Positions 25,576 to 35,575 of a stretch of 64,000 bases of DNA are shown piece by piece (the first letter of the stretch is position 1; each line of letters starts with the position of its first letter). The DNA is taken from positions 248,001 through 312,000 of the forward strand of contig NC_016940.1 of the NCBI RefSeq assembly GCF_000250635.1, in the 5' to 3' direction. Under the pieces are notes generated by a model. It did no database searches. It saw only the letters and a list, made by a program, of their open reading frames with translations, and was not told the DNA's origin. This DNA comes from Saprospira grandis str. Lewin. Lineage in GTDB: Bacteria; Bacteroidota; Bacteroidia; Chitinophagales; Saprospiraceae. A program made the position numbers and the translations under genes.

Positions 25576-25728
25576 AAGGCCAAACGGCCTAGCGATGCGA
25601 CGGGGTGGCCGTAGGCCAGACCCAGTTTTTTGAGCGCAGCGAAAAAAACGCAGGGCCGAGCAGACCTGCGAGCCCCAAAGCGTAGCGGCGCAAGGCGAAG
25701 CCGCAGCGCAGGCCCCAAAAAAAATCAA
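25576..25728 (+). repeat. Class 1 hairpin element, copy 12
   Basis: Plus orientation. Slots: GGCCGTAGGCC, GTTTTTT/AAAAAAC and GCAAGGCGAAGCCGC. It lies 65 bp upstream of the first kinase gene. Confidence 0.85.
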
Positions 25729-25793
25729 AAGCAGTTTATCAGCAAAAAATTATTTTTTCCTAAAGTTCATTATCTTGTCCCAACTGCAAGATT

Positions 25794-28229
25794 ATGGAAG
25801 AAAAGAACAGCCCCGAGCAAAAAACCACTCTTTTTTTGAGCGAGACCAAAGAAACTCTCTCTTTGGCCCCTAAAGCTTTTGCCTCGGGTGGCGAAGGCAG
25901 CTTGTTCCGCATTTTATCGCCAGGAAAGTATAGTGATCGGGTAGCAAAAATTTATCATCCGCATAAAAGGACAGCCGAAAAATTGGCCAAATTGGAGCTC
26001 TTGATAAAAGATCCTTTGGGCCAAGGAGCAGAGGGATTTGCGCCCAGTTTTATTTGGCCCCAAGCCATTTTGCAAAATGAAAAAGAGGAGCAAATTGGCG
26101 TCATGATGCCGCTGGCCCAAGGAAAAAAACTAGAATTACTTTGCTTGCCCAAATTGCCCAAAAAAATTGATGGGGCCTGGAAACGCTTGGCTTTTGATCA
26201 GGAAGGCAACCAAAAACTTCGTTTAAAAATTGCCTTTAATTTGGCCAATGCCCTTCGACAACTGCAGGCGAAAAAAAAATATGTACTGGTCGATCTAAAA
26301 GCCGAAAATATTTTGGTCCAACCCAATGGACAAATCGCTATTGTGGATGTTGATTCTCTACAGGTTTCAGATGGCGAACAGTTTTTTAAGGCCGCCGTAG
26401 CTACTCCCGAATATTCTGCCCCCGAATATTATCAATCGCCAAAAATAAAACGCTTTGAAGCCAGTTGGGATAATTTTGCCCTGGCCGTTATCCTCTATAA
26501 ATTATTTTTAGGAATTCATCCCTTTGCCGCCTCGGCCAAAGGAGAATATGCCAAGCGCGTCAGTTTGCATGAAAAAATTGAAGCCAAATTATATGTGCAT
26601 CATCCAAAAGCTAAAGAATGGTTGCAATTTTTGCCGCCACCCCACAAAAAATACCATGAACTTCCGCAGGGGCTGCAAAATTTATTCGCCAAAACTTTTG
26701 TAGAAGGGCTAGATCAGCCAGAAAAAAGAGCGAGTCCGGAAGATTTTTGCTACCAATTACTTCAAGCAATTGGTGGCTGGACACTCATTATCTCTTTTGA
26801 AGAGCAAAAAATATTAGAACGAAGCAAGGCTTTGCAGTTAGCTGATAAAACACAAATTTTTACCGCTTTTCAACCTCAAGAGGTAGAAATCAAAGAAGTA
26901 TTGCCCAATGCGGCAAGAGAGCTAATGGCGCTCAAAAATAATTTTTTGGCCGAAAAACAAATCGAGGAAAATCAAGGCTGTTTGGCTGCTCTAGGCTTTT
27001 TTATCTATATAGCCGCTTACATTCTACTTTTTGTTAGTGCTATTGCTTTCTTTATGGCCACAGATGGCTGGCTTTCTTTCTTTTGGTATTTTGCCGGCGC
27101 CCTAACTTTATGGATGCTCGGAGCGCATTGGAAAAAATCAAAACAAATTGCCCCTCCTTTTAATAACTTCTTGCAAATTGCTGGTCGACTGGGAGCAGTC
27201 GCTCTACTTATTTGGGGCGGAGTAAAAACCCTTTACATTCACTCCATACTATATATGTATGCTCCCTTTTATTGGAGTATCTGGACGCTGAGTACTTTTG
27301 GCGTAGCTAAACTATTTTCTAAACAAGAAGAAGGTCATTTTTTTTCTTTAGATAGTTTAGCTGTCTTTTTGAAAATGATTACGCTAACAGTTTGGACCAT
27401 AAATGCTTTTGATATCTTGGACCTGAGTATGGCGAATTATATGGAGGGGGAATACACTATTTTTTGGTCCATTTTTAAAGATTATTTGCCTGCAAACGCT
27501 CTAATTGCAATTTTTTACTTTGTAGGCTACCTCTTAGAGCTCATTAGCAGACAAAAACGAAGTTCCCATTCTTCCACTCATGTAAATAGCCTGATAGAAG
27601 ATTATAATCTCCAAATGAGCCGCCTACAACAAGCTTATACCGGATTAGAAGCAAATTTGCAACAACTACTGCAAAATCAGAAAGGAAAAGAAGAGCGCTT
27701 TTTTGCCCACTGGAAAAATAAAGCGCTAGAAAGCAATGAAAATCTCGAAAAACGCTATGATGCACTTCAAGAAGATGCTGCGCAGGCCCAAAATAGAAGC
27801 TCAAATCATTTGCTTGAACAAATTAGTGCCGATTTTCCAAAGCTAAAACAGATAAGCAGCCTCTCGGACCTCAGCAAAAAAATTACAGCTCTTGAAAAAA
27901 ACGCAATGCTCTCCCCCGCTCAAAGAGAAACACTAAAAACTAGGCTACAAGAATTATTGCAAGAAAAAGAAAGAAGCGATTTGGCCTATTTTCATAAAAT
28001 GCAAGAAAAATACGCTCAACTACTTCAAGATGTAGCCAATTGGAAAAAAGAAAAGCAGCAACAATACCAAAAAGATAGAGCCGTTTACCTGCGCTCTGCT
28101 CAAAAAGAAATTGAAACGCAAGCTAAATTTAAAGATTTAGCTTTAAATGACTTTTTAGAAGAACTAGATGAGCTCCAAGATCAGAAAAAACAAATTTTGA
28201 TTCAAAAACAGGCCCTAGAAGAAAAATAA
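25794..28229 (+). CDS. Membrane-anchored YegI-like protein kinase with coiled-coil tail (paralogue 1)
   Basis: 811 residues. The kinase domain (about 20-330) has a glycine loop ASGGEGSLF (Gly32-Gly35), Lys52 in VAKIYHP, a catalytic loop VLVDLKAENILV (Asp167, Lys169, Asn172) and DVD (Asp185-Asp187) in place of DFG, then a TPEYSAPEYY activation segment and SWDNFALAVILYKLF. It should be active. About four membrane segments follow (about 395-580), then a long Gln/Lys/Glu-rich coiled coil (about 600-811). The kinase resembles the YegI/TerY-associated group, but no VWA or PP2C partner gene is nearby. A 691-residue paralogue lies at 41121-43196. Role in the island unknown; sensing and signalling is a guess. 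Confidence 0.85.
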   Translation: MEEKNSPEQKTTLFLSETKETLSLAPKAFASGGEGSLFRILSPGKYSDRVAKIYHPHKRTAEKLAKLELLIKDPLGQGAEGFAPSFIWPQAILQNEKEEQIGVMMPLAQGKKLELLCLPKLPKKIDGAWKRLAFDQEGNQKLRLKIAFNLANALRQLQAKKKYVLVDLKAENILVQPNGQIAIVDVDSLQVSDGEQFFKAAVATPEYSAPEYYQSPKIKRFEASWDNFALAVILYKLFLGIHPFAASAKGEYAKRVSLHEKIEAKLYVHHPKAKEWLQFLPPPHKKYHELPQGLQNLFAKTFVEGLDQPEKRASPEDFCYQLLQAIGGWTLIISFEEQKILERSKALQLADKTQIFTAFQPQEVEIKEVLPNAARELMALKNNFLAEKQIEENQGCLAALGFFIYIAAYILLFVSAIAFFMATDGWLSFFWYFAGALTLWMLGAHWKKSKQIAPPFNNFLQIAGRLGAVALLIWGGVKTLYIHSILYMYAPFYWSIWTLSTFGVAKLFSKQEEGHFFSLDSLAVFLKMITLTVWTINAFDILDLSMANYMEGEYTIFWSIFKDYLPANALIAIFYFVGYLLELISRQKRSSHSSTHVNSLIEDYNLQMSRLQQAYTGLEANLQQLLQNQKGKEERFFAHWKNKALESNENLEKRYDALQEDAAQAQNRSSNHLLEQISADFPKLKQISSLSDLSKKITALEKNAMLSPAQRETLKTRLQELLQEKERSDLAYFHKMQEKYAQLLQDVANWKKEKQQQYQKDRAVYLRSAQKEIETQAKFKDLALNDFLEELDELQDQKKQILIQKQALEEK

Positions 28230-28255
28230 TTACAACGGTTTTTTCGCCGAGGGAA

Positions 28256-28975
28256 AATCCGTTCATCGCCTAGGGACAAGCCCCCAGGCTAAGTTTTTTT
28301 ATCAGCCCGCTAAAGAGGGCCTCTTTTTATTTTGTTGTTTTTTCCCCCCATTGCTAATTGAAAGCCGCTATTTGAAAGGGGGTGTTTTTCATCCCAGATA
28401 AATTTCATAGGAACCCTAGGGCCAAGGCCCTAGGCTAAGGAAAAAATTGTCATCCCCTCATTCGAGGGGATTTTTTTTGGGTTGTGGTTTGGGCGGTTGT
28501 TTTTTTTCTTGGTGTTTTTGGATCAGTGGGTTAAAACCCAGAGCCATACAACAATTCCATTCTACATCTATAGTGCGGAGAGGATTAAAATCCTCTGCCG
28601 CTTTGAACATGATGGTTTTTGGTCCATTGTTTTTTTGCCGAGAGAAATTTTCATCCCTGTTTTTTTATGGAGGTTTTTAAACCTCCATTTAAAATGAAAT
28701 GCCTTTTTGTTGCCTGGCTGTAGGTTTCAACCTACAGACCACCGCAGTTTTTGGGCCGAAGAAAAATTTTGTTGTTTTTTAGGCTTGAGCCTAATTGAAA
28801 GTGTTTTTGGATCAGTGGGTTAAAACCCACAGCAACAAAGAGGGCCGTTCTACATCCAAAAAAATGAGCCGATGGTGGAAACCATCGGCCCATAAAATGT
28901 GGTGGAAAAAATTGTGGTGGAAAAATCCGTTCATCGCCTAATAGCCTATCCTTTTTTCACCACTTCTAAGTGGTA
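28256..28975. repeat. Class 2 palindrome array A
   Basis: About 700 bp of non-coding DNA made of short palindromes in fixed order: CCTAGGGCC-AA-GGCCCTAGG, ATCCCCTC-ATTC-GAGGGGAT, GTGGGTTAAAACCCA, GAGGATTAAAATCCTC, GGAGGTTTTTAAACCTCC, CTGTAGGTTTCAACCTACAG, a second GTGGGTT unit and GCCGATGGT/ACCATCGGC. GCTAATTGAAAGCCGC precedes them. Spacer sequences between hairpins are also conserved among arrays. It separates kinase 1 from the STAND gene. Confidence 0.85.
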
Positions 28976-28981
28976 GAAAAT

Positions 28982-31900
28982 CTAACGACGTAAATTTCGC
29001 TCTTCATCACGGATTTGCTCTTCTTTTATCCTTTTTTCATAATATTCCACCCGTCCTTTAGCCCATTCTTGCACCTCAGGAATTCGGTGATCAAGTAATT
29101 TTGCTGATATTTTTTTTCGATCCTCCATTAAAGGCACCATTGAACCTGAACTAGAAAATGTTTCCATTCTTGCCGCAAGTGCCTCTAAAACGCCTTCTTG
29201 AGTTCCAAATTCATCAATTATAGACATTGTAAACTCATGCCAAGTTACTGAATTATCTTTTTGAAAGATTGGCAGAATACCTACTATTATAAGTGGAGCT
29301 TTGGGTTGATTTTTAGTGCACCAATTTAGTATTTCAGCGTAATTCGAGCGGTCGTCAAACAAAAAACTATCACAGTAAAAAATACTTGTTTTATGTAATA
29401 AGTTTTTAATATTAAATTTTTGTCGAAAATCTTTTCCCAAAAGGCTATCAGCTAATAAAGGCCAAACATCATTAAAATACTCCTTCAACAATACCTTTAA
29501 TAACATTCTTAAATCATCCTCTTGCCCTATCGATTGGCCACTACACACTACTAATATGTCCTTGGTTAGCTTTAACGCAAAAGCTAACTGAGAGGATTCT
29601 TCTAAGAGTTTAATAGAGTTATCAATAAAATTCATGCGACTGAGGTCTTGAGGTCCATCAACTGTTAATAGATAGTCGCTCTTCATCAATAATTTTAGTA
29701 AGTCTTCTTTGTAGTACCCCCAATTTTCTGAATTGTTGTAGCAAAGCGTTCCTAAAAACTGAATCGCTAATTTATTTCCTTTATCTCCCAGTGAGTCTAT
29801 TTCATAGATGAGCCATTTGACATCATCTTTATTAAGCTTAGATAAAAATCTTGCGTAGGTTAATGCCTCCAAACTATCAACTAACGAAGGATTTTTACGC
29901 ACAACTTCTAATAAAGCGCTTACATCCTCCTTACAAGGAGGCAGCAGCCAGGGTAAAAGGTTAGATGCATAGATATTTATTTTGTCATTTTTTAGTACTG
30001 AATAATAGGCTGACCTTTTAAAATCTATATCATTTTGATTTCTAATAAAATTTAACCAAAAAATAGGGTTCTTACTCTCATCCTCTATTTCAATAAACTT
30101 ATCTATAATTTTTTTTAGAAAATTATTATCCCCCGCATAAATTTTAGTCTTAGCCAACTTACTAGCAAAGTAGTAGGTATATCGCTGTTCCCCAACGAAT
30201 AGTAAATCTATGTATGGACTTAGGTCGATATTTTTTTTCTCTATTTCATCAATTAACTCATCAATCAAAATTTCATTTTCACTTACTTTATTATTTTTTT
30301 CATCTAAAACTCTGCCTCGCCAGGTTGGCCTAACCACAGTATTTACTAGCATTAACTCAAATGTTTGGGGTGCTAGTTCTACAAGTAAGTCATCTATTAC
30401 TATCCTTGATTCGCTTGGTATATCCTTAAATGTACTAACCCTCTGAATTTCCTCATACATTGACAGCCAATTTCCATTATTAAAAGAATAAAGATCTAAA
30501 ATATATTTTTTTATCCTTTCTGGTGGATAAGGCATGGGTAAAAAATATGGGACTAATAGATATAAAACTCTATGCTCAACAATATCTAGAGCAATAGCTG
30601 AGTAGGGCTCTTCTTTCTTGTCTATTTCTATTTTTAGTATCTCTAAAATAGAAGCCCAGTAATCATTTATTTCTTCTATTGATGGTTTATGGTCTACTAA
30701 AATCTTGCTTCCCTGTTTCTCTGCTCCTAGCATTCTAGTAAAACGGATAGTCTCTAAAGCAGAACTACAAGCTTCTAAACATATTTTTCTAAAATCTTGG
30801 CTTTTCTCAATCCCCCAATTTATAATAGCTAATCGATTGGCTAAAGGAGTTTCGGTTCCTGCTAAAAAAACTTTAAATAATGACTTAAACTGTCCCGTAG
30901 CATTATTACCTATGCGCTCATTTTCTGCCACAGCAAACATCAACATTAACTTTGCAGCTTTAGGAAAGCTAGTCTTTCTGTAACAGAGTTTTTCCAAAGC
31001 CCAAACTAAGTTTCTTCTTCCTTCTTGAATTTCTAATAGTTGATCAATGGTATAATTTCTATAATTGTCCCATAAGGCTTCCACTGCTACTTCTGGGTTC
31101 ACAACACAAATAGAGCGGAATAGACGTGAGCCCATGTAAGTATTTAAAAATTCCGCTTTAGAAAAAGGACAACCCGGTCCCCATAATTCTTTAACAAGTA
31201 ATTTTGAGTTCTTTAGATTACTTAAATCCTCTAATCTCTGTGCAGCTTGTAAGCCTAAATCTTTTATTTTTTGAAATTCCAGAAACCTTGACTTTACTTT
31301 AGCATTTCTAGCATCCCTCCACCATCTAACTGCTAATTTCAAAGCTAAAGGCAAGGGTTTTAGATAGATATATCTACCCTTTGCTTCTAATAGCCCTTTC
31401 TTTAAGTATTTGTCACAAGTTTTTTGAAAAGAGTCATATGTTACTCCACATAGTTCTTCTGCAATATAAACACCTACTTTTTCTAGTTCTTCTATTTCGT
31501 TTACAGGCAAAAATTCTTCTATAGATCTTGATACGTATAGAACTTTATCAAAAAGCGCTATTGCCTGTAGAACTTTTAATTCTTCTTTGTTTTCTTTATC
31601 GTTTCCAAAAATTATTTTTCTCTGAACTTCATTATCAATTAACACCTCTCTATTAACTTCCCCTTCATCTCTGTTACAGGATTCTATTATTTTCAATCCC
31701 ATTAAAGGGAAATTATCGGCACAATCTATATACTTTCTAATGATATCTTCAGGAAGATTGTGCTTTTGTAGATTACTTCTTAATATCTCTTTCAAAATTC
31801 CCTCATTAATCTCTGGTTTCATTTCAATAGGAGTACAGACTTCAGGATCAATATCAGATTTTACTGCCTCGTTGTTAATAGTCAGCAATTTAATGCTCCC

Positions 31901-32998
31901 CCCCCTTATTGTTTCAGCAATTTTCTTGTGAAGATCGGGCTCACAGTTGTCTAAAACAAGGGTGATGTCTAAGTTGTTCTTAGTTGCCTCAGCCACTAGC
32001 ACCATTAAGTTTTGAGCTTTTGGAGCATTATAGCTATCGCCTTCCACATCAAAATAAACAATATTGTCTTTTGGGGTATCTATTCTAGCTTTCAAAGATT
32101 CAAAAACAAGACGCGTTTTACCTAGTCCTGACAAACCTACAACTCTAGGATATCTATTCTCTGCTAATGTCTGTAAAATTTTATCCCTGAGTTCTTTCAA
32201 CAAAGAATTATCCTCATATGCAATAATATTAAAGTTTGACCAAGCACTTAAAGACCTAAATATTAAATTTTTTTTCATCCCCTCTTCAATGAAAAAAAGA
32301 TGGTCTAAACTCCAAATAGGTTCTGCGTTTAATCCATTATCAATTAAAAGTTGATTGACTAAAGTAATAGGAACAATTCCAACTCGTTCAAAATCCTCGA
32401 AAATAGAAAAGCATCCGACTAAAGCATTTTCTTCTTTTATTGCTATAAAACAAGGGCTTCCTGAAAACCCTTGAGAAAGCCGACCTGATTGGTCAACGTG
32501 ACCACTATCACTAGGGCTTGAAGATGTCAGCCTTCTACATAAGATATTTTCTGCACCGACATCTATATACTTTAATTCTACATAATCAATAGAACTATTT
32601 TTGCTATCCTTAAATGCTGCAGGGTATCCTTTTGTTTCTATGGTCTCGAATAGGCTAGCCACTTTACTACTACACCACTTTATTAAGTCAAGCAATCCAA
32701 AATCAAAGTTAATATTCTTTTTTTCCAATAAACATATTGCTATATCTTTCTCTCCCCCCCCTTTTTCTGACGAATATAGCAATATATTTTTGGGAGATAA
32801 TTTCGTTTTTTTACCATCGTAACTTTCTAATATTATCTCAGAAGGAAGATCCTCACTAAAATCTTTCCCTACTAAACAGTGCTTACAGGTAACGACATAA
32901 ATATATCCCTCATTTGCTATCGACTCATGAACGAATGCTGTTCCACTTATTTCATTACAGAAAATCTTAAATATTTGCTCTTGTTTAATCATACTCAA
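28982..32998 (-). CDS. Trypsin-like protease fused to STAND NTPase (Avs/AVAST-like)
   Basis: 1338 residues. Residues 1-220 form a trypsin-like protease with a full triad: His40 (VTCKHCL), Asp85 (EKDIAICL) and Ser169 (GFSGSP). Residues about 250-560 are a STAND NTPase: Walker A GLSGLGKTR (Lys284, Thr285), Walker B ITLVLDNC (Asp340), then winged-helix-like segments. Residues about 600-1338 are helical repeats, the usual sensor of STAND proteins. Known AVAST proteins recognise phage proteins and then activate an effector domain; here the effector would be the protease. The gene overlaps the upstream MBL-hydrolase gene by 14 bp. Base composition is clearly more AT-rich than the flanks, suggesting transfer. 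Confidence 0.85.
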   Translation of the reverse strand: MSMIKQEQIFKIFCNEISGTAFVHESIANEGYIYVVTCKHCLVGKDFSEDLPSEIILESYDGKKTKLSPKNILLYSSEKGGGEKDIAICLLEKKNINFDFGLLDLIKWCSSKVASLFETIETKGYPAAFKDSKNSSIDYVELKYIDVGAENILCRRLTSSSPSDSGHVDQSGRLSQGFSGSPCFIAIKEENALVGCFSIFEDFERVGIVPITLVNQLLIDNGLNAEPIWSLDHLFFIEEGMKKNLIFRSLSAWSNFNIIAYEDNSLLKELRDKILQTLAENRYPRVVGLSGLGKTRLVFESLKARIDTPKDNIVYFDVEGDSYNAPKAQNLMVLVAEATKNNLDITLVLDNCEPDLHKKIAETIRGGSIKLLTINNEAVKSDIDPEVCTPIEMKPEINEGILKEILRSNLQKHNLPEDIIRKYIDCADNFPLMGLKIIESCNRDEGEVNREVLIDNEVQRKIIFGNDKENKEELKVLQAIALFDKVLYVSRSIEEFLPVNEIEELEKVGVYIAEELCGVTYDSFQKTCDKYLKKGLLEAKGRYIYLKPLPLALKLAVRWWRDARNAKVKSRFLEFQKIKDLGLQAAQRLEDLSNLKNSKLLVKELWGPGCPFSKAEFLNTYMGSRLFRSICVVNPEVAVEALWDNYRNYTIDQLLEIQEGRRNLVWALEKLCYRKTSFPKAAKLMLMFAVAENERIGNNATGQFKSLFKVFLAGTETPLANRLAIINWGIEKSQDFRKICLEACSSALETIRFTRMLGAEKQGSKILVDHKPSIEEINDYWASILEILKIEIDKKEEPYSAIALDIVEHRVLYLLVPYFLPMPYPPERIKKYILDLYSFNNGNWLSMYEEIQRVSTFKDIPSESRIVIDDLLVELAPQTFELMLVNTVVRPTWRGRVLDEKNNKVSENEILIDELIDEIEKKNIDLSPYIDLLFVGEQRYTYYFASKLAKTKIYAGDNNFLKKIIDKFIEIEDESKNPIFWLNFIRNQNDIDFKRSAYYSVLKNDKINIYASNLLPWLLPPCKEDVSALLEVVRKNPSLVDSLEALTYARFLSKLNKDDVKWLIYEIDSLGDKGNKLAIQFLGTLCYNNSENWGYYKEDLLKLLMKSDYLLTVDGPQDLSRMNFIDNSIKLLEESSQLAFALKLTKDILVVCSGQSIGQEDDLRMLLKVLLKEYFNDVWPLLADSLLGKDFRQKFNIKNLLHKTSIFYCDSFLFDDRSNYAEILNWCTKNQPKAPLIIVGILPIFQKDNSVTWHEFTMSIIDEFGTQEGVLEALAARMETFSSSGSMVPLMEDRKKISAKLLDHRIPEVQEWAKGRVEYYEKRIKEEQIRDEERNLRR

Positions 32999-34040
32999 AA
33001 CATATTACTTCCCCATTTTCAGGGAAATGAAGCTTAAAATTGTGATCATCCTGAACGCTTTCCGGATCAACGTCTAATATTTTTCTTAAATACTTTGTAT
33101 CCTCTGTAAAGAAAATATCAATTTTCTTTTTTTCAATACCTTCTCGATAAGGTGATTTTACAATTCCTGCTATAGTTTTCTTATCTGGTAATTCTTGTAA
33201 AATACCATTAGTACAAATAATAAACTTATTTGTATTTATCATTTTTAGGAATTCATTTGAGGTGTTATGCTGAGAAGCATGATGAGAAACTTTTAATAAT
33301 TCTAAATCGATTTTGGCATCAGCTCTTTCTAAAAGTGTTTGCAACCCAGATATAAGTTGTGATGGCACTGCATCAGCAGTAAATAAAAACTTTATTTCTT
33401 TATAAGATAATAGAAAAGCTATACTGCTTTTGTTCCAAATTGAATTGTCTTCTTTAAAGTTTGCAGGTTCAAAAGCACTCAAATCAAAGTCGTCTATTTT
33501 TTTATTATGATCCCTACTTTTTTTATTAGATGAGTATCCAGCGCCTCTTTCCCATTTATAAATCTCATCAGCGACAATATCTTGCTGCTCTTGGGATGGC
33601 GAGATTACATCAATAGTTAAATCTCCAATTGTATAGTGGTGACCTGCTATAATTGTTTTTGGTTTTATATTATGCTTTCCAAGCTTATCTTGAATATTTA
33701 AATATTGTTTACGCCCCATGTAGTCTTTATTTTCATTTGGACTAAGCAAAATTTTATCTGAATTGTTCATCCAGAATTCTTTTATCAAAGAAATATCAAA
33801 ATTTTCATCCTCTAACATGCCTTTAATTCCTCCAGTATGATCATTATGAAGATGAGTGACAATAACCAAATCTAACTTATCAGTTTCTGAAAATCCTTTC
33901 AAAATTGGCTTTATACCCCCTCTATAAGTTTTTAAGCTCCCTCCATCTAACAAAATATGGATTTTTGCTCCATTAAATTTGTGCTCAATAAAAATACTAT
34001 CACCTCCACCTGCAGGTAAAAATTTAATCTTTAAACTCAT
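32985..34040 (-). CDS. Metallo-beta-lactamase-fold hydrolase paired with the STAND gene
   Basis: 351 residues. The domain opens with FLPAGGGDSIFIEH and DGGS, then THLHNDHTGG (HxHxDH zinc motif, about residues 62-71), a late Asp in FTADAVPSQ and His in LKVSHHASQHNTS, as in ComEC/Rec2-type MBL proteins. No membrane segments. In AVAST type I loci, as I recall them, an MBL protein is encoded with protease and STAND components; this pair fits. It is the first gene of the two-gene operon and is equally AT-rich. Substrate unknown (nucleic acid or nucleotide in related proteins). Confidence 0.85.
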   Translation of the reverse strand: MSLKIKFLPAGGGDSIFIEHKFNGAKIHILLDGGSLKTYRGGIKPILKGFSETDKLDLVIVTHLHNDHTGGIKGMLEDENFDISLIKEFWMNNSDKILLSPNENKDYMGRKQYLNIQDKLGKHNIKPKTIIAGHHYTIGDLTIDVISPSQEQQDIVADEIYKWERGAGYSSNKKSRDHNKKIDDFDLSAFEPANFKEDNSIWNKSSIAFLLSYKEIKFLFTADAVPSQLISGLQTLLERADAKIDLELLKVSHHASQHNTSNEFLKMINTNKFIICTNGILQELPDKKTIAGIVKSPYREGIEKKKIDIFFTEDTKYLRKILDVDPESVQDDHNFKLHFPENGEVICFEYD

Positions 34041-34199
34041 TTTTTATTTCTAATATAAATAAAAAAATAACTACATGCACATCTCTTTACTAAAAAGTAT
34101 CTAGATTTAGCCCCCCAACAAAAAAAACAGCAGAAAAACCCCCTAAAATTCTCCCCCACTTCTTATTTGAAAGCCACTAATTGAAAAATATTTTTTGGC

Positions 34200-34231
34200 C
34201 AAAAAAAAAGCAGCCCTTTCGGGCTGCTTTT
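34200..34231 (-). terminator. Minus-strand intrinsic terminator
   Basis: GCAGCCC-TTTC-GGGCTGC hairpin; on the minus strand followed by at least nine T. Ends the gene at 34270. Confidence 0.85.
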
Positions 34232-34269
34232 AAAATTACTACCTCAGCAGTAAATCAGTAAGAAATGGA

Positions 34270-34683
34270 CTAGAGCGTAAGGCGATGCGCTTGCACTTGA
34301 GCAATCATATCTTGCAAAGAAGTTTGACTGCGGCTGAGCTGATCAATATTGCTATCCAACATAAGTTGGGCAACAGGACCAAAGCGCTCCATCTGGTCGC
34401 GCACTTTAAAGAGGCGATAATCTACAGTGGTTTTGCGGTCGCTCATTTCTTCATGCTGGGGAGTACCCGCCTGAAGCGTAGGCAGAAAGTTATCCAACAT
34501 TTGCTGCTCGTTCAACAAGCTTTGCTCATCTACTTTGAGGTTGACGGCCTTGTCGCTGTTTTTTTCGCGGCGCAAAATGCGGCCCTGCAAACGATAGTTT
34601 ACAGCATCCAATTCGGTTTGAAGCTGGGCTTCCAATTCATCACACTCATCAGTAGTCGTGATGACAGAAAAGTCATAAACCAT
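34270..34683 (-). CDS. Small helical hypothetical protein
   Basis: 137 residues, unrecognised. Mostly alpha-helical, acidic and Gln-rich (LEAQLQTELDAVNYRLQGRI; MIAQVQAHRLTL), with no Cys, signal peptide or membrane segment; probably a soluble coiled-coil protein. A good terminator follows. Its upstream region contains a duplicated 150-bp block (34770-35100). Composition is like the core genome, not like the STAND operon. Confidence 0.65.
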   Translation of the reverse strand: MVYDFSVITTTDECDELEAQLQTELDAVNYRLQGRILRREKNSDKAVNLKVDEQSLLNEQQMLDNFLPTLQAGTPQHEEMSDRKTTVDYRLFKVRDQMERFGPVAQLMLDSNIDQLSRSQTSLQDMIAQVQAHRLTL

Positions 34684-34769
34684 AATTTTATAGGTTTAAA
34701 GGTAAAATAATTGTAGCTCTCGCTATGGGGATTACTACATAATTCAATAAGAACTTTTTCTAAATGTAT

Positions 34770-35100
34770 TATACGTTATATAGTGGGGCCAAAATAATGC
34801 TGTGCGATAAACACAGCTCTGGGCCATCTACAAACTAAAAATCGTTTTTCGTTGCGATTCAAGTATATAACTGAGGCCTCAACAAAATAATTGCATCAAA
34901 AGCCAAAAAAATTTATTTTTTATGTTAATGGCCAATATTTTCTGCTTTAAAATAGTGGTATATGTTATATAGTAGAGCAAAAATAATAGTCTGTAGTATG
35001 GGTCAGCTACAAACTGAAAATCATTTTTCGTTGCGACTTAAGTATATAACTGATGTCTAAACAAAATAATTGCATCAAAGCCCAAAAAAAATAATTTTTT
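34770..35100. repeat. Duplicated non-coding block, 189-bp period
   Basis: Copy 1 (34770 to about 34918) and copy 2 (34959 to about 35100) share long stretches: TTATATAGT, CTACAAACT-AAAATC, TTTTTCGTTGCGA, AAGTATATAACTGA, ACAAAATAATTGCATCAAA, then an A-run. The pair lies directly upstream of the 34270-34683 gene. No coding frame supported. Possible regulatory or small-RNA repeats. Confidence 0.8.
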
Positions 35101-35116
35101 TTTGCCTGCCAGTTAT

Positions 35117-35575
35117 TTAGGCGGCCATGGCCAATGTTTTTTGGCCCTCTTCCTCTGCATTAGGATATAAAGCAGCTAGGCCAACTAAATATAGACGGTA
35201 ATAAAGGCCAATAAATTTATTGAGCAGGGCTAGCGGTCCCTCATAAGCCGATAAACTAAAGTTATTCATCGCCTCCTCTTTTATATTTGCTTTTTGGGGC
35301 AACTCTTTTTGAGATTGTCCCTGCAATAGGCCCAGCGCCAAAAGTTGCTCATATAAATAGGCCAATTCTTGCAGCTCCTGCATAATTTCTTGAGGTTGGC
35401 CCAAAGCCTTAAAAATGAGGAGAAACTCTGCAAACAAAAATTTTCTGCGGCCAATAAACTCCTCCAAACCCGCCGCCCGCAAACGCTTGCGCAAAGTAGG
35501 ATAAGAAATGCCGTAAAACGCCTTGAGCATCTTTTTGCTTAGCTTATAGTCCTGAAGTTTTTGGTCGAGCTGCAT
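35117..35575 (-). CDS. Hypothetical protein with N-terminal helix-turn-helix
   Basis: 152 residues. Residues about 10-40 (LSKKMLKAFYGISYPTLRKRLRAAG) look like a helix-turn-helix recognising a Ser-Tyr-Pro-Thr-Leu helix; the rest is helical with Leu/Gln repeats. It resembles small DNA-binding proteins common in Bacteroidota, but no family name can be given. No terminator is clear between it and the duplicated block downstream. Confidence 0.6.
   Translation of the reverse strand: MQLDQKLQDYKLSKKMLKAFYGISYPTLRKRLRAAGLEEFIGRRKFLFAEFLLIFKALGQPQEIMQELQELAYLYEQLLALGLLQGQSQKELPQKANIKEEAMNNFSLSAYEGPLALLNKFIGLYYRLYLVGLAALYPNAEEEGQKTLAMAA

Noticed and set aside
28982-34040. Toxin-antitoxin or abortive-infection kinase system
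   Set aside because: Motifs fit protease-STAND plus MBL hydrolase better; no kinase motif lies in these two proteins.
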